A stretch of DNA of 64,000 bases, taken from positions 1,674,001 to 1,738,000 of the forward strand of contig NZ_CP026031.1 in assembly GCF_003726095.1 (NCBI RefSeq), given 5' to 3'. Shown piece by piece: positions 1 through 9,157 of the stretch. The notes under the pieces are model-generated. The model had not been told where the DNA came from, did no database searches, and saw only the letters and a program-made list of their open reading frames with translations. The translations under genes were made by a program, and so were the position numbers. Source of the stretch: Niallia circulans (GTDB taxonomy: Bacteria; Bacillota; Bacilli; Bacillales; Cytobacillaceae). The stretch's first letter is position 1; each line of letters opens with the position of its first letter.

Positions 1-2102
1 TTTTGTGCAGCTTCTAAAGAATTGGCCTCTTCCTTCACTAGCTGTAAATAGTCATTTATTTCTCTAAGCATTTCTGACTCTGACTTCCATTTTACAATAA
101 CTGTTTTATGTGGATGCTCTTCATCAATTGGTAATATTCTGTTTATGGTAGCAGTTGTTGGGTTTGGTGATACCGGCAAAATGGGATAATCAAGTAATGC
201 ATTGGCAAATGAAGATTTTCCAGCACTAAAAGCTCCAAATAAGCATATAGTATATGTTCGATTTTCAATAATGGCAGCTTTATGGAATAAATTCTTCGCT
301 ATATGCGCAAATCCCTTTACTTGTTGAAGCCTGCTGCTTAAAAAGCGCAACTGTTTTAATAATAAATCTGTATCCATTTCCTTCCTTTCGTTTTGTTTTT
401 GAACTTCAGCAGGTTTTAGATTCTTTTGTACGTTTTTTGTTTTGGAAGAGGATAGTGACCGATAAGTTATCTCTTCCTCGCTTGTATCAAGTAAACTTCG
501 CAAAATGCTCTCGTCTACGTTTTGTGCTTCACAAAGATGTTCCAGCTCTTCTTTCCACACTTGCCATTTAGTCTCTACTTCTTCTTTTTTCACCTTACAG
601 TTTACAAATGCTTGCCATTTCTTTTGTTCTTTTAGAAGGTTTTCTTTTTCAATCTGTAATTGTTGCTTTCGTTCTTCTTTCCACCTATTAAATAGTTGGG
701 TGATTTCCTTCCTGAAAGACTGCTTCAAATCATTTTCAACTGTTTCACAATAGACTAGAACATAATTTTCGGAAAGCTGTGCGTTTTTATTTACTAACGC
801 TTTTAATGTCTGGATACTTAAAATAGATGTCAGTCCTTTAATTAGCGAAAAAAACTCTGCCTTCCCCTGTTTCTCAAAAAACTGAGATAATGGTGTTATT
901 AATTGAATTTGAACAAGCTTTTCCAATTCTGTGTAAAAAGTTAAAAGTCTATCTTCTCTTTCCTTTTGCGTTTTGCTTTTACTACCAAATAGGCCAATTT
1001 TAAAATTTTTCTGTTCTGATTCTAGATATGATTTAGCCAGTTCCCGAAGATTATATGGCATGATATAGGCATTCTTAATAATTGAATGCCACTCATTTTC
1101 TAATGACATTACTGTTTTATTTTCAGTTTCATCCATTGTTTGAATGGCTTTTTTGGTTGACTCTAAGCTTGCTTCTAAAGAATGATACTCTTCTTCTGTT
1201 AATTCTGATAACTGATCTTCGAAAGGAGCGATTATTTCAGCATTCTTTGTTTCTATAAAGGAAATATGATCTTTATATAGCTTTTGAAAAGATTCTTCCA
1301 AGGAGTAAGGCAGTATTAACTCTTGTTCTTCCATTTTTCTTATAATATAGGTCTTTAATTCTGCCAATCCTTGATAGAAATAATTGGTTTCGATTAAGGT
1401 TGTAAAGAATATTTTCTCTGGCTTTATCCCATAGGATAAAAAAGAATCATATACACTTTGCTTAAAATCTGCAAACGAAATTTCTACTTCTCGATGTTTA
1501 TCCATCTGATTAACAATTAACACAAATTTCTTACCTGAATCCACAAGCTCTTTTGTAAAGTCAAAGTTGATTTCCGACTGAACATGATTATAATCAACTA
1601 CATAAAAAATAATATCTGCAAGATGGATACTAGATTCTGTTGCTAATTGATGAGCTTGATCTGTACTATCTATTCCTGGGGTATCCATTAAAATAGCATT
1701 CTTTATTAGCAGCTCCGTATCTAATTGAACCTCTAATTCCTTTATATCCTCCACTCTTTCTGTTGCCTGTAGAACTGTTTTGATATCAAGCACTTCTTTA
1801 TAGACATCTGCTTGATTAGAATGATATAAAACTTTCAGCTGCTTGCCACCCTTTTTTACTCGGATAATATTAGCTGTTGTTGGAATAGGACTTGTTGGTA
1901 AAACTGTTGTACCAACTAGGTTGTTAATCATGCTTGATTTCCCGGCAGAATAATGACCACAAAAAGTTGCAATAAATTCTTGTCTTGTCGCTTTTTTAAT
2001 AAGCTCTTGCAATCTTTGCGCAGTTTGTTGATCATCATATGCCAAAAAATATTGGTAATATGCTGCCCATTTATGTAATGTGTCTATATTCGTTGAAAGC
2101 AT
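1..2102 (-). CDS. dynA: Dynamin-like GTPase DynA/YpbR, N-terminal 700 residues
   Basis: Large bacterial dynamin of the YpbR/DynA type, cut by the window edge. The reading frame is open from the ATG to base 1. Two GTPase modules are visible: a first P-loop (GHYSAGKSS, about residues 49-57) with DTPG near 140 and NQMD near 198, and a second P-loop (GAFSAGKSS, about residue 626) after a long charged helical stalk. The two-in-one layout is typical of Bacillus DynA, a membrane-bound protein that tethers and fuses membranes and helps cells withstand phage and membrane stress (family knowledge). An AAGGAG-like RBS precedes the start. The second module's G4 motif and the C-terminus lie outside the window. 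Confidence 0.93.
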   Translation of the reverse strand, partial: MLSTNIDTLHKWAAYYQYFLAYDDQQTAQRLQELIKKATRQEFIATFCGHYSAGKSSMINNLVGTTVLPTSPIPTTANIIRVKKGGKQLKVLYHSNQADVYKEVLDIKTVLQATERVEDIKELEVQLDTELLIKNAILMDTPGIDSTDQAHQLATESSIHLADIIFYVVDYNHVQSEINFDFTKELVDSGKKFVLIVNQMDKHREVEISFADFKQSVYDSFLSYGIKPEKIFFTTLIETNYFYQGLAELKTYIIRKMEEQELILPYSLEESFQKLYKDHISFIETKNAEIIAPFEDQLSELTEEEYHSLEASLESTKKAIQTMDETENKTVMSLENEWHSIIKNAYIMPYNLRELAKSYLESEQKNFKIGLFGSKSKTQKEREDRLLTFYTELEKLVQIQLITPLSQFFEKQGKAEFFSLIKGLTSILSIQTLKALVNKNAQLSENYVLVYCETVENDLKQSFRKEITQLFNRWKEERKQQLQIEKENLLKEQKKWQAFVNCKVKKEEVETKWQVWKEELEHLCEAQNVDESILRSLLDTSEEEITYRSLSSSKTKNVQKNLKPAEVQKQNERKEMDTDLLLKQLRFLSSRLQQVKGFAHIAKNLFHKAAIIENRTYTICLFGAFSAGKSSFANALLDYPILPVSPNPTTATINRILPIDEEHPHKTVIVKWKSESEMLREINDYLQLVKEEANSLEAAQ

Positions 2103-2311
2103 GATATACTCCTTTTCATCTATGTATTTCTTTTATTTTAACTATTTTCCACATAACAATAAAGTAAAATAAACTGAAAATTGAAAGCGAAGACAAAATA
2201 ACTTGGTTCATTTTCCTTGTAATTTAAGTACTGACTAATGTGTGTGACGGTAAGATAAGAAATACCCTTATAACTTTTTCCCTCACTATAATTTACATAA
2301 TAAAATAAAAA

Positions 2312-2372
2312 ACTGTTTTTCCTTTACAGCACTATGTACCTACCTGTAGGAGTGCTGTAAAGGAAAAACAGT
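2312..2372 (-). terminator. Strong intrinsic terminator of the Fur-boxed small unit
   Basis: Perfect 22-bp inverted repeat (arms 2312-2333 and 2351-2372) around a 17-nt loop that itself holds CCTAC/GTAGG. Read on the minus strand the stem is followed by TTTTTATTTTATT, so it fits a Rho-independent terminator lying 27 nt after the stop of the 29-codon ORF and about 210 nt upstream of dynA. Confidence 0.8.
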
Positions 2373-2398
2373 ATAATCCTTTTTATATGTTATTTCCT

Positions 2399-2488
2399 TT
2401 ATTTCGTTGCATTTGTAGTATTATGTAAAACATATTTCATAATAAATAAATAACTGATAATCGTTACACCAATAGGAAAAGCTATCAT
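2399..2488 (-). CDS. Putative 29-residue hydrophobic peptide, Fur-regulated (unrecognised)
   Basis: Small ORF starting MIAFPIGVTIISYLF and ending NTTNATK. Residues 1-22 form one hydrophobic stretch long enough to span a membrane; the tail is short and polar. The ATG has a good RBS (AGGGGTG, 6-nt spacing). It lies inside a self-contained unit with a SigA promoter and Fur box upstream and a strong terminator downstream. No homologue is recognised. Fur-controlled small proteins (FbpA/B/C) and the sRNA FsrA act in iron sparing in B. subtilis, so an iron-starvation role is an inference from the operator only. The transcript of roughly 230 nt could also act as an RNA. Confidence 0.55.
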   Translation of the reverse strand: MIAFPIGVTIISYLFIMKYVLHNTTNATK

Positions 2489-2538
2489 TCGTTACACCCC
2501 TATCATTTTACCTGAGAATAATTCTCTATCTCAATTAA

Positions 2539-2568
2539 ATAATATCATTATTGAAAATCATTTTCAAT
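2539..2568 (-). promoter_or_regulatory. SigA promoter overlapped by a Fur-box-like palindrome
   Basis: On the minus strand a -35 TTGAAA (2562-2567) and a -10 TATTAT (2539-2544) are separated by 17 nt. A 19-bp palindrome at 2550-2568 covers the -35; its core TGAAAATcATTTTCA matches 12 of 14 positions of the 7-1-7 Fur consensus TGATAATnATTATCA. This arrangement predicts repression by Fur when iron is plentiful. Operator identity is inferred from sequence alone. Confidence 0.6.
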
Positions 2569-2736
2569 AAGAAAAAAGTTATCCAATTTTTAGTATTTTT
2601 TCTTATAAAGTCTGTTAAACCAACAAAAATAGGAAATATGTACCACGAAAAATAACCTATTTTCATAAAAAAATATAAACAAAATAGGTCTAATTTATGA
2701 TAAGATATTTTTATCAGACGGATGGGGGAATAGTTA

Positions 2737-3189
2737 GTGACATTAACAAAAAGTACTACTGAAATTTTAAACGCAACTATAGAAGCTGTAAAAGGTGTTA
2801 TTCCCTGCGAACTACAAATTGAGAAGCCAAGTTTAACTGTATCACCATTTATTTTACAATCTTTAGGGGTTTTAATAGGATTAACAGGTGATTTCCGTGG
2901 TCGAATTATTATTGACGGAAACGAACAGGTTTTTGGTAAGATTGGCGAATCCATGTATGGGATGTTCTTGGAAGGGCCAATGCTAGAATCATTCTCTGGG
3001 GAATTAGGTAATATGCTTGCTGGAAATTTATCTACCTTTGTATCTCAAAGTGGAATTGAAATAGATATTACACCACCTACTGTTTTAGCAGGTCAAACGA
3101 AGCTTTCTGGGTTTGATAAGGCTCTAACCCTGCCGATTTCGCTTCAAAATATTGGGCAATTAAACATTGTGCTAATTTTAGAGATTTAA
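2737..3189 (+). CDS. CheX-like chemotaxis phosphatase family protein
   Basis: 150-residue protein of the CheC/CheX/FliY phosphatase fold. The typical helix signature is seen as ELGNMLAGNLST around residue 90 (the E..N pair is catalytic in the family), followed by a Gly-rich beta sheet ending in LNIVLILEI. Family members remove phosphate from CheY-P. No chemotaxis gene is adjacent; cheR lies 53 kb away. The start is a GTG with GGGGGAA 6 nt upstream. It is transcribed away from dynA and ends at a bidirectional hairpin. Some single-domain relatives act outside flagellar chemotaxis, so the target is open. Confidence 0.8.
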   Translation: MTLTKSTTEILNATIEAVKGVIPCELQIEKPSLTVSPFILQSLGVLIGLTGDFRGRIIIDGNEQVFGKIGESMYGMFLEGPMLESFSGELGNMLAGNLSTFVSQSGIEIDITPPTVLAGQTKLSGFDKALTLPISLQNIGQLNIVLILEI

Positions 3190-3303
3190 AGTATTGTTTT
3201 GACAATCTTTTAGCTTGCCACATTTTTTTGTCTCATAACTTGTTTGTTATTTTCCACATGATGATAGATAACTCTTATTGCATATTATCATAGAACAAAC
3301 ACG

Positions 3304-3338
3304 AAAAAAGCAGAAGTAAATATTTCTTCTGCTTTTTT
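3304..3338. terminator. Bidirectional intrinsic terminator
   Basis: 13-bp perfect stem (3304-3316 and 3326-3338) with a 9-nt loop; the outer A/T runs give a U-tract in both directions. It sits between the convergent CheX-like gene and the 41-residue ORF and can serve both. Confidence 0.85.
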
Positions 3339-3344
3339 CACAAT

Positions 3345-3470
3345 TTACTTACTATCTGTATGGCTTTGTACTTCTATTTTTATTAGATTCTCCGCTTTAT
3401 GCCCACAGCATTTGCATTTTGTCTTTTCTTTATAGATGGTCAGGCAGTAGCTACAATAATAATTCACCAT
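3345..3470 (-). CDS. Small cysteine-rich (zinc-ribbon-like) protein, 41 aa
   Basis: Short ORF beginning MVNYYCSYCLTIYK with a second cluster KCKCCGH near residue 20. The CxxC pair plus the CxCC cluster suggest one bound zinc in a rubredoxin-like knuckle. It ends directly before the bidirectional hairpin, which supports a real gene. The RBS is weak (GAAGTGAG, rather distant). I do not recognise the family; function unknown. Confidence 0.5.
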   Translation of the reverse strand: MVNYYCSYCLTIYKEKTKCKCCGHKAENLIKIEVQSHTDSK

Positions 3471-3599
3471 ATATATCACACTCACTTCTTCATAAACATA
3501 TATTAGTATATTTATCAATTGTGGAATATGTGCCGAAACGAGAGAAGTTTACCCGCTTAGCTTATATTCTGGTTTATTGAGAGCTACCTTATAAAAATC

Positions 3600-3622
3600 C
3601 CTCCATATCGCGATCGGAGGAT
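3600..3622 (-). terminator. Probable terminator of ypwA
   Basis: Read on the minus strand, CCTCCGAT..ATATGGAGG folds into a short GC-rich hairpin followed by GATTTTTAT, just past the ypwA stop. The stem has one wobble pair and one bulge. Confidence 0.45.
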
Positions 3623-3629
3623 AGATCTA

Positions 3630-5153
3630 TTAAAGTTCAAGCTGATAAACATCACTATATTTTTTGTATAAATAATCAATTAAATATTGGGCGTTTAATC
3701 CTTCCCCTGTTACATCCTTTAATATTTCGAGCGGTTTTTTCATTTTCCCAAAACGATGAATTTTTTCATTCAGCCACTCTTTAATAGGAAGCAAGTTACC
3801 CTGCTCTAATAACGCATCGAAATCAGGTATATCTTTCACCATTACCTGCTTTAGTTGGGCAGCATACATATAGCCTAGAGCATAGGATGGGAAATATCCA
3901 AAGCTTCCCCCTGCCCAATGTACATCTTGGAGAACACCCTCTCCATCATTTTCAGGAACTACCCCCAAATAAGTTTTGTACTTTTCATTCCATATAGCCG
4001 GCAAATCCTTCACTTCGAAATCACCATCAAATAAGCCCTTCTCCATTTCATAACGGATCATAATATGTAGTGGATATGTTAGTTCATCTGCTTCGATTCT
4101 AATCAATGAAGGCTTTGATTCATTAATTGCTCGATAAAAGTCTTCCACAGTCACTTCATCAAATTGACCATTAGCAAATGATTTCAAAGCTTCATAATTA
4201 TGCTTCCAGAAAGCAAGATTTCTTCCCACAAAATTTTCATAAAATAGTGATTGGGATTCATGAATACCCATTGAGGTACCTGTGCATAATGGTGTTCCGA
4301 TTAGCTCTTTCGAAATATTTTGTTCATACAGTGCATGACCTGCTTCATGGATCGTTCCAAAAACTGCCACTCTAAAATCAGATTCATCGTATTTAGTTGT
4401 AATTCGAACATCTCCAGGATTGATTCCAGTCGCAAATGGATGCACCGTTTTATCTAGACGTCCAGCATCAAAATCGTAACCTACTTGTTTTAATACATCA
4501 AGACTAAACGCCTCTTGATTTTCTGCTGGAAATGGGTGAAATAAAAAGTCAGTAGTCGGGCTATTCTTTGAAGCAGCAATTTTATGTACTAACGGGATAA
4601 TTTTATCTTTTACATTTGAAAATACTTCATCTAAAATCGCAACCGTCATGCCTGGCTCATACATATCTAATAAAACATCATATTTATTTTCTTTATGTCC
4701 CCAATATTCAATGAATCGTTTATTCATCTCTACTAATTTTTCAAGATAAGGCTGAAACAAGGAAAAATCCGCTTTTTCTTTCGCTTCTTCCCATACACTT
4801 TCCGCTTTTGATTGGAGCATCACATATTCTTTATGTTCGTCTGCAGGAATTTTTTTATTGCGATCAAATTCCTTTTTCATTTCTTCCACTGTCTTTCTTG
4901 TAATTAGTGATAATTGATCTTGGATACTTTCCTCAGACAGGACAGTAAGATAGGATTCTAGCTCTTCAGAAGTTGATAATTCAAATAATTCAGAGGATAG
5001 GACACCAATTACTTCTGTTCGTTGGTCTACTCCCTTTTTTGGAGCACCTGTACGTAAATCCCAGTAAATTAGAGCAAGTGCTTCATTGTATGCCCCTATC
5101 TTTTTCACATAATTTAAAAATTGTTCTTCCATTTCTTTTTGATTAATAGACAA
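3630..5153 (-). CDS. ypwA: M32 family metallocarboxypeptidase YpwA
   Basis: 507-residue cytosolic zinc carboxypeptidase (Taq family, M32), close to the usual 500. All family signatures are present in order: HPFATG, DVRITTKY, the HEAGH zinc site near residue 267, HESQS, IRIEADELTYPLHI and GVLQDVHW. The family removes C-terminal residues from peptides with broad specificity, probably in peptide recycling. It has its own short upstream gap and a hairpin after the stop, so it is likely monocistronic. Context matches the ypwA position of Bacillus. Confidence 0.95.
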   Translation of the reverse strand: MSINQKEMEEQFLNYVKKIGAYNEALALIYWDLRTGAPKKGVDQRTEVIGVLSSELFELSTSEELESYLTVLSEESIQDQLSLITRKTVEEMKKEFDRNKKIPADEHKEYVMLQSKAESVWEEAKEKADFSLFQPYLEKLVEMNKRFIEYWGHKENKYDVLLDMYEPGMTVAILDEVFSNVKDKIIPLVHKIAASKNSPTTDFLFHPFPAENQEAFSLDVLKQVGYDFDAGRLDKTVHPFATGINPGDVRITTKYDESDFRVAVFGTIHEAGHALYEQNISKELIGTPLCTGTSMGIHESQSLFYENFVGRNLAFWKHNYEALKSFANGQFDEVTVEDFYRAINESKPSLIRIEADELTYPLHIMIRYEMEKGLFDGDFEVKDLPAIWNEKYKTYLGVVPENDGEGVLQDVHWAGGSFGYFPSYALGYMYAAQLKQVMVKDIPDFDALLEQGNLLPIKEWLNEKIHRFGKMKKPLEILKDVTGEGLNAQYLIDYLYKKYSDVYQLEL

Positions 5154-5340
5154 TATACTCTCCTCTTTTCTTATCTATATAATTTTATCTTAACATATTG
5201 TTTTGCGTTGAGATAGAAGTATTCCAAGCAAATATACAACCAAACAATTAGATGAATGTACTTAGAAACTTTGTATAACCTAAAAAAGTTTTATGGTATC
5301 ACGCACAGAATCGGACAATCCTATAAGAAAATAACCATAC

Positions 5341-5400
5341 AAAAAAACTCATAAGATTATTCATGCATTGTTCGATAACAACTTAGAATTTCTTATGAGT
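5341..5400 (-). terminator. Terminator of ypvA
   Basis: On the minus strand ACTCATAAG...CTTATGAG is followed by TTTTTTTG; the 36-nt loop contains an inner TTGTT/AACAA stem. It begins 20 nt after the ypvA stop. Confidence 0.7.
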
Positions 5401-5419
5401 CATTTTATTATTTAACCAA

Positions 5420-7333
5420 TTACATTGCTGTTACTGGTAATGCTTCGATTACAGCATTCTTTACTAGGTCTGCTACATTGGTATCCATACATAAATGAAT
5501 GGTACCTTTATCTTCATGTGTACGGATTAAACGACCAACACCTTGACGCAGTCTTAATACCATATATGGTAAATCGACTTCTAGAAAAGGATTTTCCACA
5601 TTTTCCCGTTTGCTTTTATAAACCGGATCATTTGGAGGGAATGGCAAAGAATAGATAAATACGTTTTCTAATGATCGCCCTGGTACATCTAGTCCTTCCC
5701 ATAGGTTTACTGCACAAAGGATTGATTGTTCCTCATTTTGAAATTTTGAAACAAGGGTACTAATTTCTCTTTCCCCTTCAAAATATATCGGCAAAGAAAA
5801 TTCCTGTGGCAGATTGTCCTTAAATCTAGCTAAATCTTCTTTACTATTGAAAAGAACAAGCGATCGACCATCTGCTTTTATTAACTCTTCATAACAATAT
5901 GCTTGTTTTTCTTTGTCTTCATTCTGATTGAATGACTTAATATATACAGCCATATTCTCTTCATAATCAAACGGAGAATCAACAGAAAACGATAAATAAT
6001 CAGCTGCGCCAATACTTTTGGCCATATATTCAAAGGATTTATTCTCAGATAATGTTGCCGAAGAGAAGACAATCGGTTTTTGTTGACTAAATACTTCTTC
6101 TTGCATAATATCTTGTACAAGTCTTGGCATAATAACAAGTGTTCTTTCCCCGTTATTTTCCTCAAACCAGGTTATTCCGTTCATTTCCTTTAAAAATAAC
6201 CCTAACGAATGAGAAATCTGCTCTAAATATTCTTCTACAACTTTTAAATCGTACTCATTGATAACATACATTTCACTTTCAAAGACAAGCTCTTCCTCTA
6301 GCTCAGAAATATAGCCTGCTAATTTTTTACCGGCTTGGATTACTCGATCCGTTTTTTTGATTTCCTGTTTATCTGAACCCTCTGTTTTATAGGAAGCATC
6401 TGTTAGTTCTCTAAAAAACTGTTCATTTTGATAAATAGTTTCTTCAATAATATTTAAGGTTTTCTCACGTACATCGTTTGCCATTAAACGCGTTAAGAGA
6501 TTTTCTAAGTTTTGCTCTGTCAATCGGTATGTTAATGCACTTTGGGCAGCATATTCTAATAAATGTCCTTCATCAAAAACAACACAAGCACTATCAGGTA
6601 ATAAAGGAAGCTGTCCTTCCCTTTTTCTAGCTTCTTTTGTCCAAATATGCTCCATATAAAAGTCATGAGAACAAATGATTAAATCCTTAGCATTACGATA
6701 GTAATCTCGATGTAATGTCTGCCCACAGCGATGTCTTTTATCACAAGTAAAACAATCTTGCATGGAATCCCATGCTACCCCTTCCCATTCCTTATCATTC
6801 AAATCTGGATAGTCTTTTCTGTCTCCATAGGGTGAAAAAGATTGTAATGAACCTGTTCCGTGCACAAAATCTGGAAGGCTGTCATAAATCGTATTATACG
6901 TATCTTCGAATGTAATTTTTTGATCCAGTTTAGTTAAGCATAAATATTGATTTCGTGATTTAGCTAAACGAACATCAATATTTAATCCAAGCGCCTCCTC
7001 TAACTTTGCAATATCGCCTTCTTTTTTAACTAGCTGTTCAATTAACGTCTCATCTGAACAAGCAATAATGGCAGGCTTGTTTACATAACGGGCATAACAA
7101 ATGCTATATAATAAATAGACAAAGGTCTTTCCAGTTCCTACTCCAGCCTCTGCAAAAATTGTTTTCCTTTCCTTAAACGCTTTTTCTAATTGATAAGCCA
7201 TATATACTTGCTCATCACGTAGTTCATAACCTGCTTCTGGAAGAATGTCATAAAAGACATCGCCAATCCATTCTCCCAGCTTCTCGTAAAATGATTCAGT
7301 TTTTGATACTTCAAATGGCATGCTATTTTGCAT
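5420..7333 (-). CDS. ypvA: DinG/XPD-like ATP-dependent helicase YpvA
   Basis: 637-residue superfamily 2 helicase. Walker A AGVGTGKT lies near residue 62, a DEGH box near 255, and the C-terminal motif VI reads GVGRLIRTHEDKG. Between motifs Ia and II are four cysteines (one in YLCLTK, then CFTCDKRHRCG), the pattern of the 4Fe-4S domain of XPD/DinG helicases, so it should be a 5'-3' iron-sulfur helicase. It has no exonuclease domain, unlike the DinG at 29-32 kb. The ATG codes MQNSMPF with GGAGGGG upstream. DNA repair or R-loop removal is inferred from the family. Confidence 0.9.
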   Translation of the reverse strand: MQNSMPFEVSKTESFYEKLGEWIGDVFYDILPEAGYELRDEQVYMAYQLEKAFKERKTIFAEAGVGTGKTFVYLLYSICYARYVNKPAIIACSDETLIEQLVKKEGDIAKLEEALGLNIDVRLAKSRNQYLCLTKLDQKITFEDTYNTIYDSLPDFVHGTGSLQSFSPYGDRKDYPDLNDKEWEGVAWDSMQDCFTCDKRHRCGQTLHRDYYRNAKDLIICSHDFYMEHIWTKEARKREGQLPLLPDSACVVFDEGHLLEYAAQSALTYRLTEQNLENLLTRLMANDVREKTLNIIEETIYQNEQFFRELTDASYKTEGSDKQEIKKTDRVIQAGKKLAGYISELEEELVFESEMYVINEYDLKVVEEYLEQISHSLGLFLKEMNGITWFEENNGERTLVIMPRLVQDIMQEEVFSQQKPIVFSSATLSENKSFEYMAKSIGAADYLSFSVDSPFDYEENMAVYIKSFNQNEDKEKQAYCYEELIKADGRSLVLFNSKEDLARFKDNLPQEFSLPIYFEGEREISTLVSKFQNEEQSILCAVNLWEGLDVPGRSLENVFIYSLPFPPNDPVYKSKRENVENPFLEVDLPYMVLRLRQGVGRLIRTHEDKGTIHLCMDTNVADLVKNAVIEALPVTAM

Positions 7334-7464
7334 GTAAACCCCTCCGACCTACGAATTATGCTGCTTGTCTTTAATCTTTATCTATTTAATAAGCAAAGAA
7401 TAATTTGCTTAATTTTTTCATGACGAACCTTAATCATAGTCAATTTGACTGCAATATTCAAGTG

Positions 7465-7501
7465 AAAAGAGGGTTGCCTTCAAAAGAATCAGGCACCCTC
7501 T
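7465..7501 (-). terminator. Terminator of the 56-residue ORF
   Basis: On the minus strand GAGGGTGCCT...AGGCAACCCTC forms a stem with one bulge followed by TTTTC. It lies about 50 nt beyond the stop of the small ORF. Confidence 0.6.
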
Positions 7502-7552
7502 CTTACATCATTTCATTATTATTTGTTTTGGATTATAACAGTTTGCTTTCTC

Positions 7553-7723
7553 TTACCCTCTATCCCTTGATAAGGAATAAGTCATGGCCTGCTGAACCAT
7601 TTGTTGTGCTGTAGATAATTGCTGTAAAACAGCTTGATCGGCAATACCTTCTTCTTCTATTAAATTCACTGATGAGTTTAAAGCACCGATTATTTTTGTA
7701 TAATCTATATTACTATCTTTCAT
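7553..7723 (-). CDS. Small helical protein, 56 aa, unknown
   Basis: ORF starting MKDSNIDYTKIIGAL with a textbook RBS (GGAGGGA, 7-nt spacing) and a terminator after the stop. The sequence is Gln/Ser-rich and predicted all-helical, ending TYSLSRDRG, with no cysteine and no membrane segment. It resembles the many short Bacillus proteins of unknown function. It sits between ypsC and ypvA, on the same strand as both. Confidence 0.6.
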   Translation of the reverse strand: MKDSNIDYTKIIGALNSSVNLIEEEGIADQAVLQQLSTAQQMVQQAMTYSLSRDRG

Positions 7724-7826
7724 AAAACTTCCCTCCAGAAAATTACGTATAGAATAAATATATACTGTTACTCAAAAAATATACTTATTTATCAGATGTA
7801 ACTTCCTAAAAAGCAGACTTTATGTA

Positions 7827-8960
7827 TTAGTCTCTTTTTCGCTTGCCCCAGTATTGATAATAATCTGTTCGAATGAATCCATTGAATAGTTTACGCTTTT
7901 TCGTCGCTTTCCTGCCATAATGTGTTTCAAACTCTTCATCACTTGTAAGCATATAAATAGACCATGTTTCAAGTGGTGCAAATGCTTGGCCCATTTCCTG
8001 ATACATTTTTTGAACAGACGGTTTATCGCCTAACCGTTCTCCATATGGCGGATTACCCACAATAACACCATTCTCTTTCATTGTGGTAAAATCTCTTACT
8101 TGCATTTGCTTAAATGTAATAAGGTCTCCCAATCCTGCTTCAAAAGCATTTTCTTGCGCTATTTGAATCATCCGATGATCGATATCTGTGCCAATGATTT
8201 CCAGTGGTTGATCATAGTTTGCAATTTCTTCTGCTTCTTGACGTACCTCTTCCCAGACTTCACTTGGCATCCAATCCCATGTTTCCGAGATAAAATCACG
8301 ATTAAAGCCAGGTGCAATATTTTGCCCAATTAAAGCTGCTTCAATTGGAATGGTACCAGATCCACAAAAAGGATCTACAAAAGGTCGATCCGCAGTCCAA
8401 TTGGTTAATAAAATTAAGGCAGCAGCAAGTGTCTCTTTTAAAGGTGCTTCCCCTTGCCCTGCACGATATCCCCTTTTATGGAGTCCTTGTCCTGAAGTAT
8501 CAATCGTTAATGTAACGATATCCTTTAAAATAGCAACTTCAATCTTAAATAACGCGCCGTTTTCCTCTAGCCAACCTGTTTTCTTATAATGAGTGCTTAT
8601 CCGATTAACAATCGCCTTTTTAACAATTGCTTGACAGTCCGATACACTAAAAAGCTTTGATTTCACAGATTTACCTGAAACAGGGAATTGTGCATTTACC
8701 GGAAGATATTCTTCCCATCTTATTGCTTTCGTTTTTTCAAAAAGCTCATCAAAGGTTGTGGCTTTAAATTCAGCAACTTTAATCTTTACACGATCAGCAG
8801 TACGAAGCCACATATTACTTTTTGCAATTGCCTTTTCGTCGCCTTTAAATAAAACTTTACCATTATCAACCGTACATTCATAGCCTAGCTCTCTTACCTC
8901 TTTTGCAACTATTGCTTCAAGTCCCATTGCTGCAGTAGCAATTAAGTCAAAATTTCTCAT
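7827..8960 (-). CDS. ypsC: RlmL-type RNA N2-guanine methyltransferase YpsC
   Basis: 377 residues, the usual length for YpsC. An N-terminal ferredoxin-like plus THUMP RNA-binding region (to about residue 165) is followed by a class I SAM methyltransferase domain with DPFCGSGTIPIEAA near 197 and the catalytic NPPYGERLGD near 304. The family (COG0116) makes m2G in 23S rRNA. The start is supported by GGAGTCGTT upstream. It is downstream of gpsB-rnpB as in other bacilli. The exact base modified cannot be read from sequence. Confidence 0.92.
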   Translation of the reverse strand: MRNFDLIATAAMGLEAIVAKEVRELGYECTVDNGKVLFKGDEKAIAKSNMWLRTADRVKIKVAEFKATTFDELFEKTKAIRWEEYLPVNAQFPVSGKSVKSKLFSVSDCQAIVKKAIVNRISTHYKKTGWLEENGALFKIEVAILKDIVTLTIDTSGQGLHKRGYRAGQGEAPLKETLAAALILLTNWTADRPFVDPFCGSGTIPIEAALIGQNIAPGFNRDFISETWDWMPSEVWEEVRQEAEEIANYDQPLEIIGTDIDHRMIQIAQENAFEAGLGDLITFKQMQVRDFTTMKENGVIVGNPPYGERLGDKPSVQKMYQEMGQAFAPLETWSIYMLTSDEEFETHYGRKATKKRKLFNGFIRTDYYQYWGKRKRD

Positions 8961-9157
8961 AACGACTCCTTTATCATCCTTTTAGCTGTATTTTCTTATG
9001 TATCATTATTACTCTTTCTGTAGCTTCAAATTAGTATGTATATTCCATATAAAAAGGATGACCAGATTATATGAATGACATACTGATTAGAAAAAATTCT
9101 CCCAGCATATCAGACACAAATCTACGTGTCACCCTTTGTCATGTTATTATCATCATA

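Noticed and set aside
2535..2954. 139-codon minus-strand ORF
   Set aside because: It lies antisense to the CheX-like gene and over its promoter and the Fur box; no RBS and AT-driven composition.
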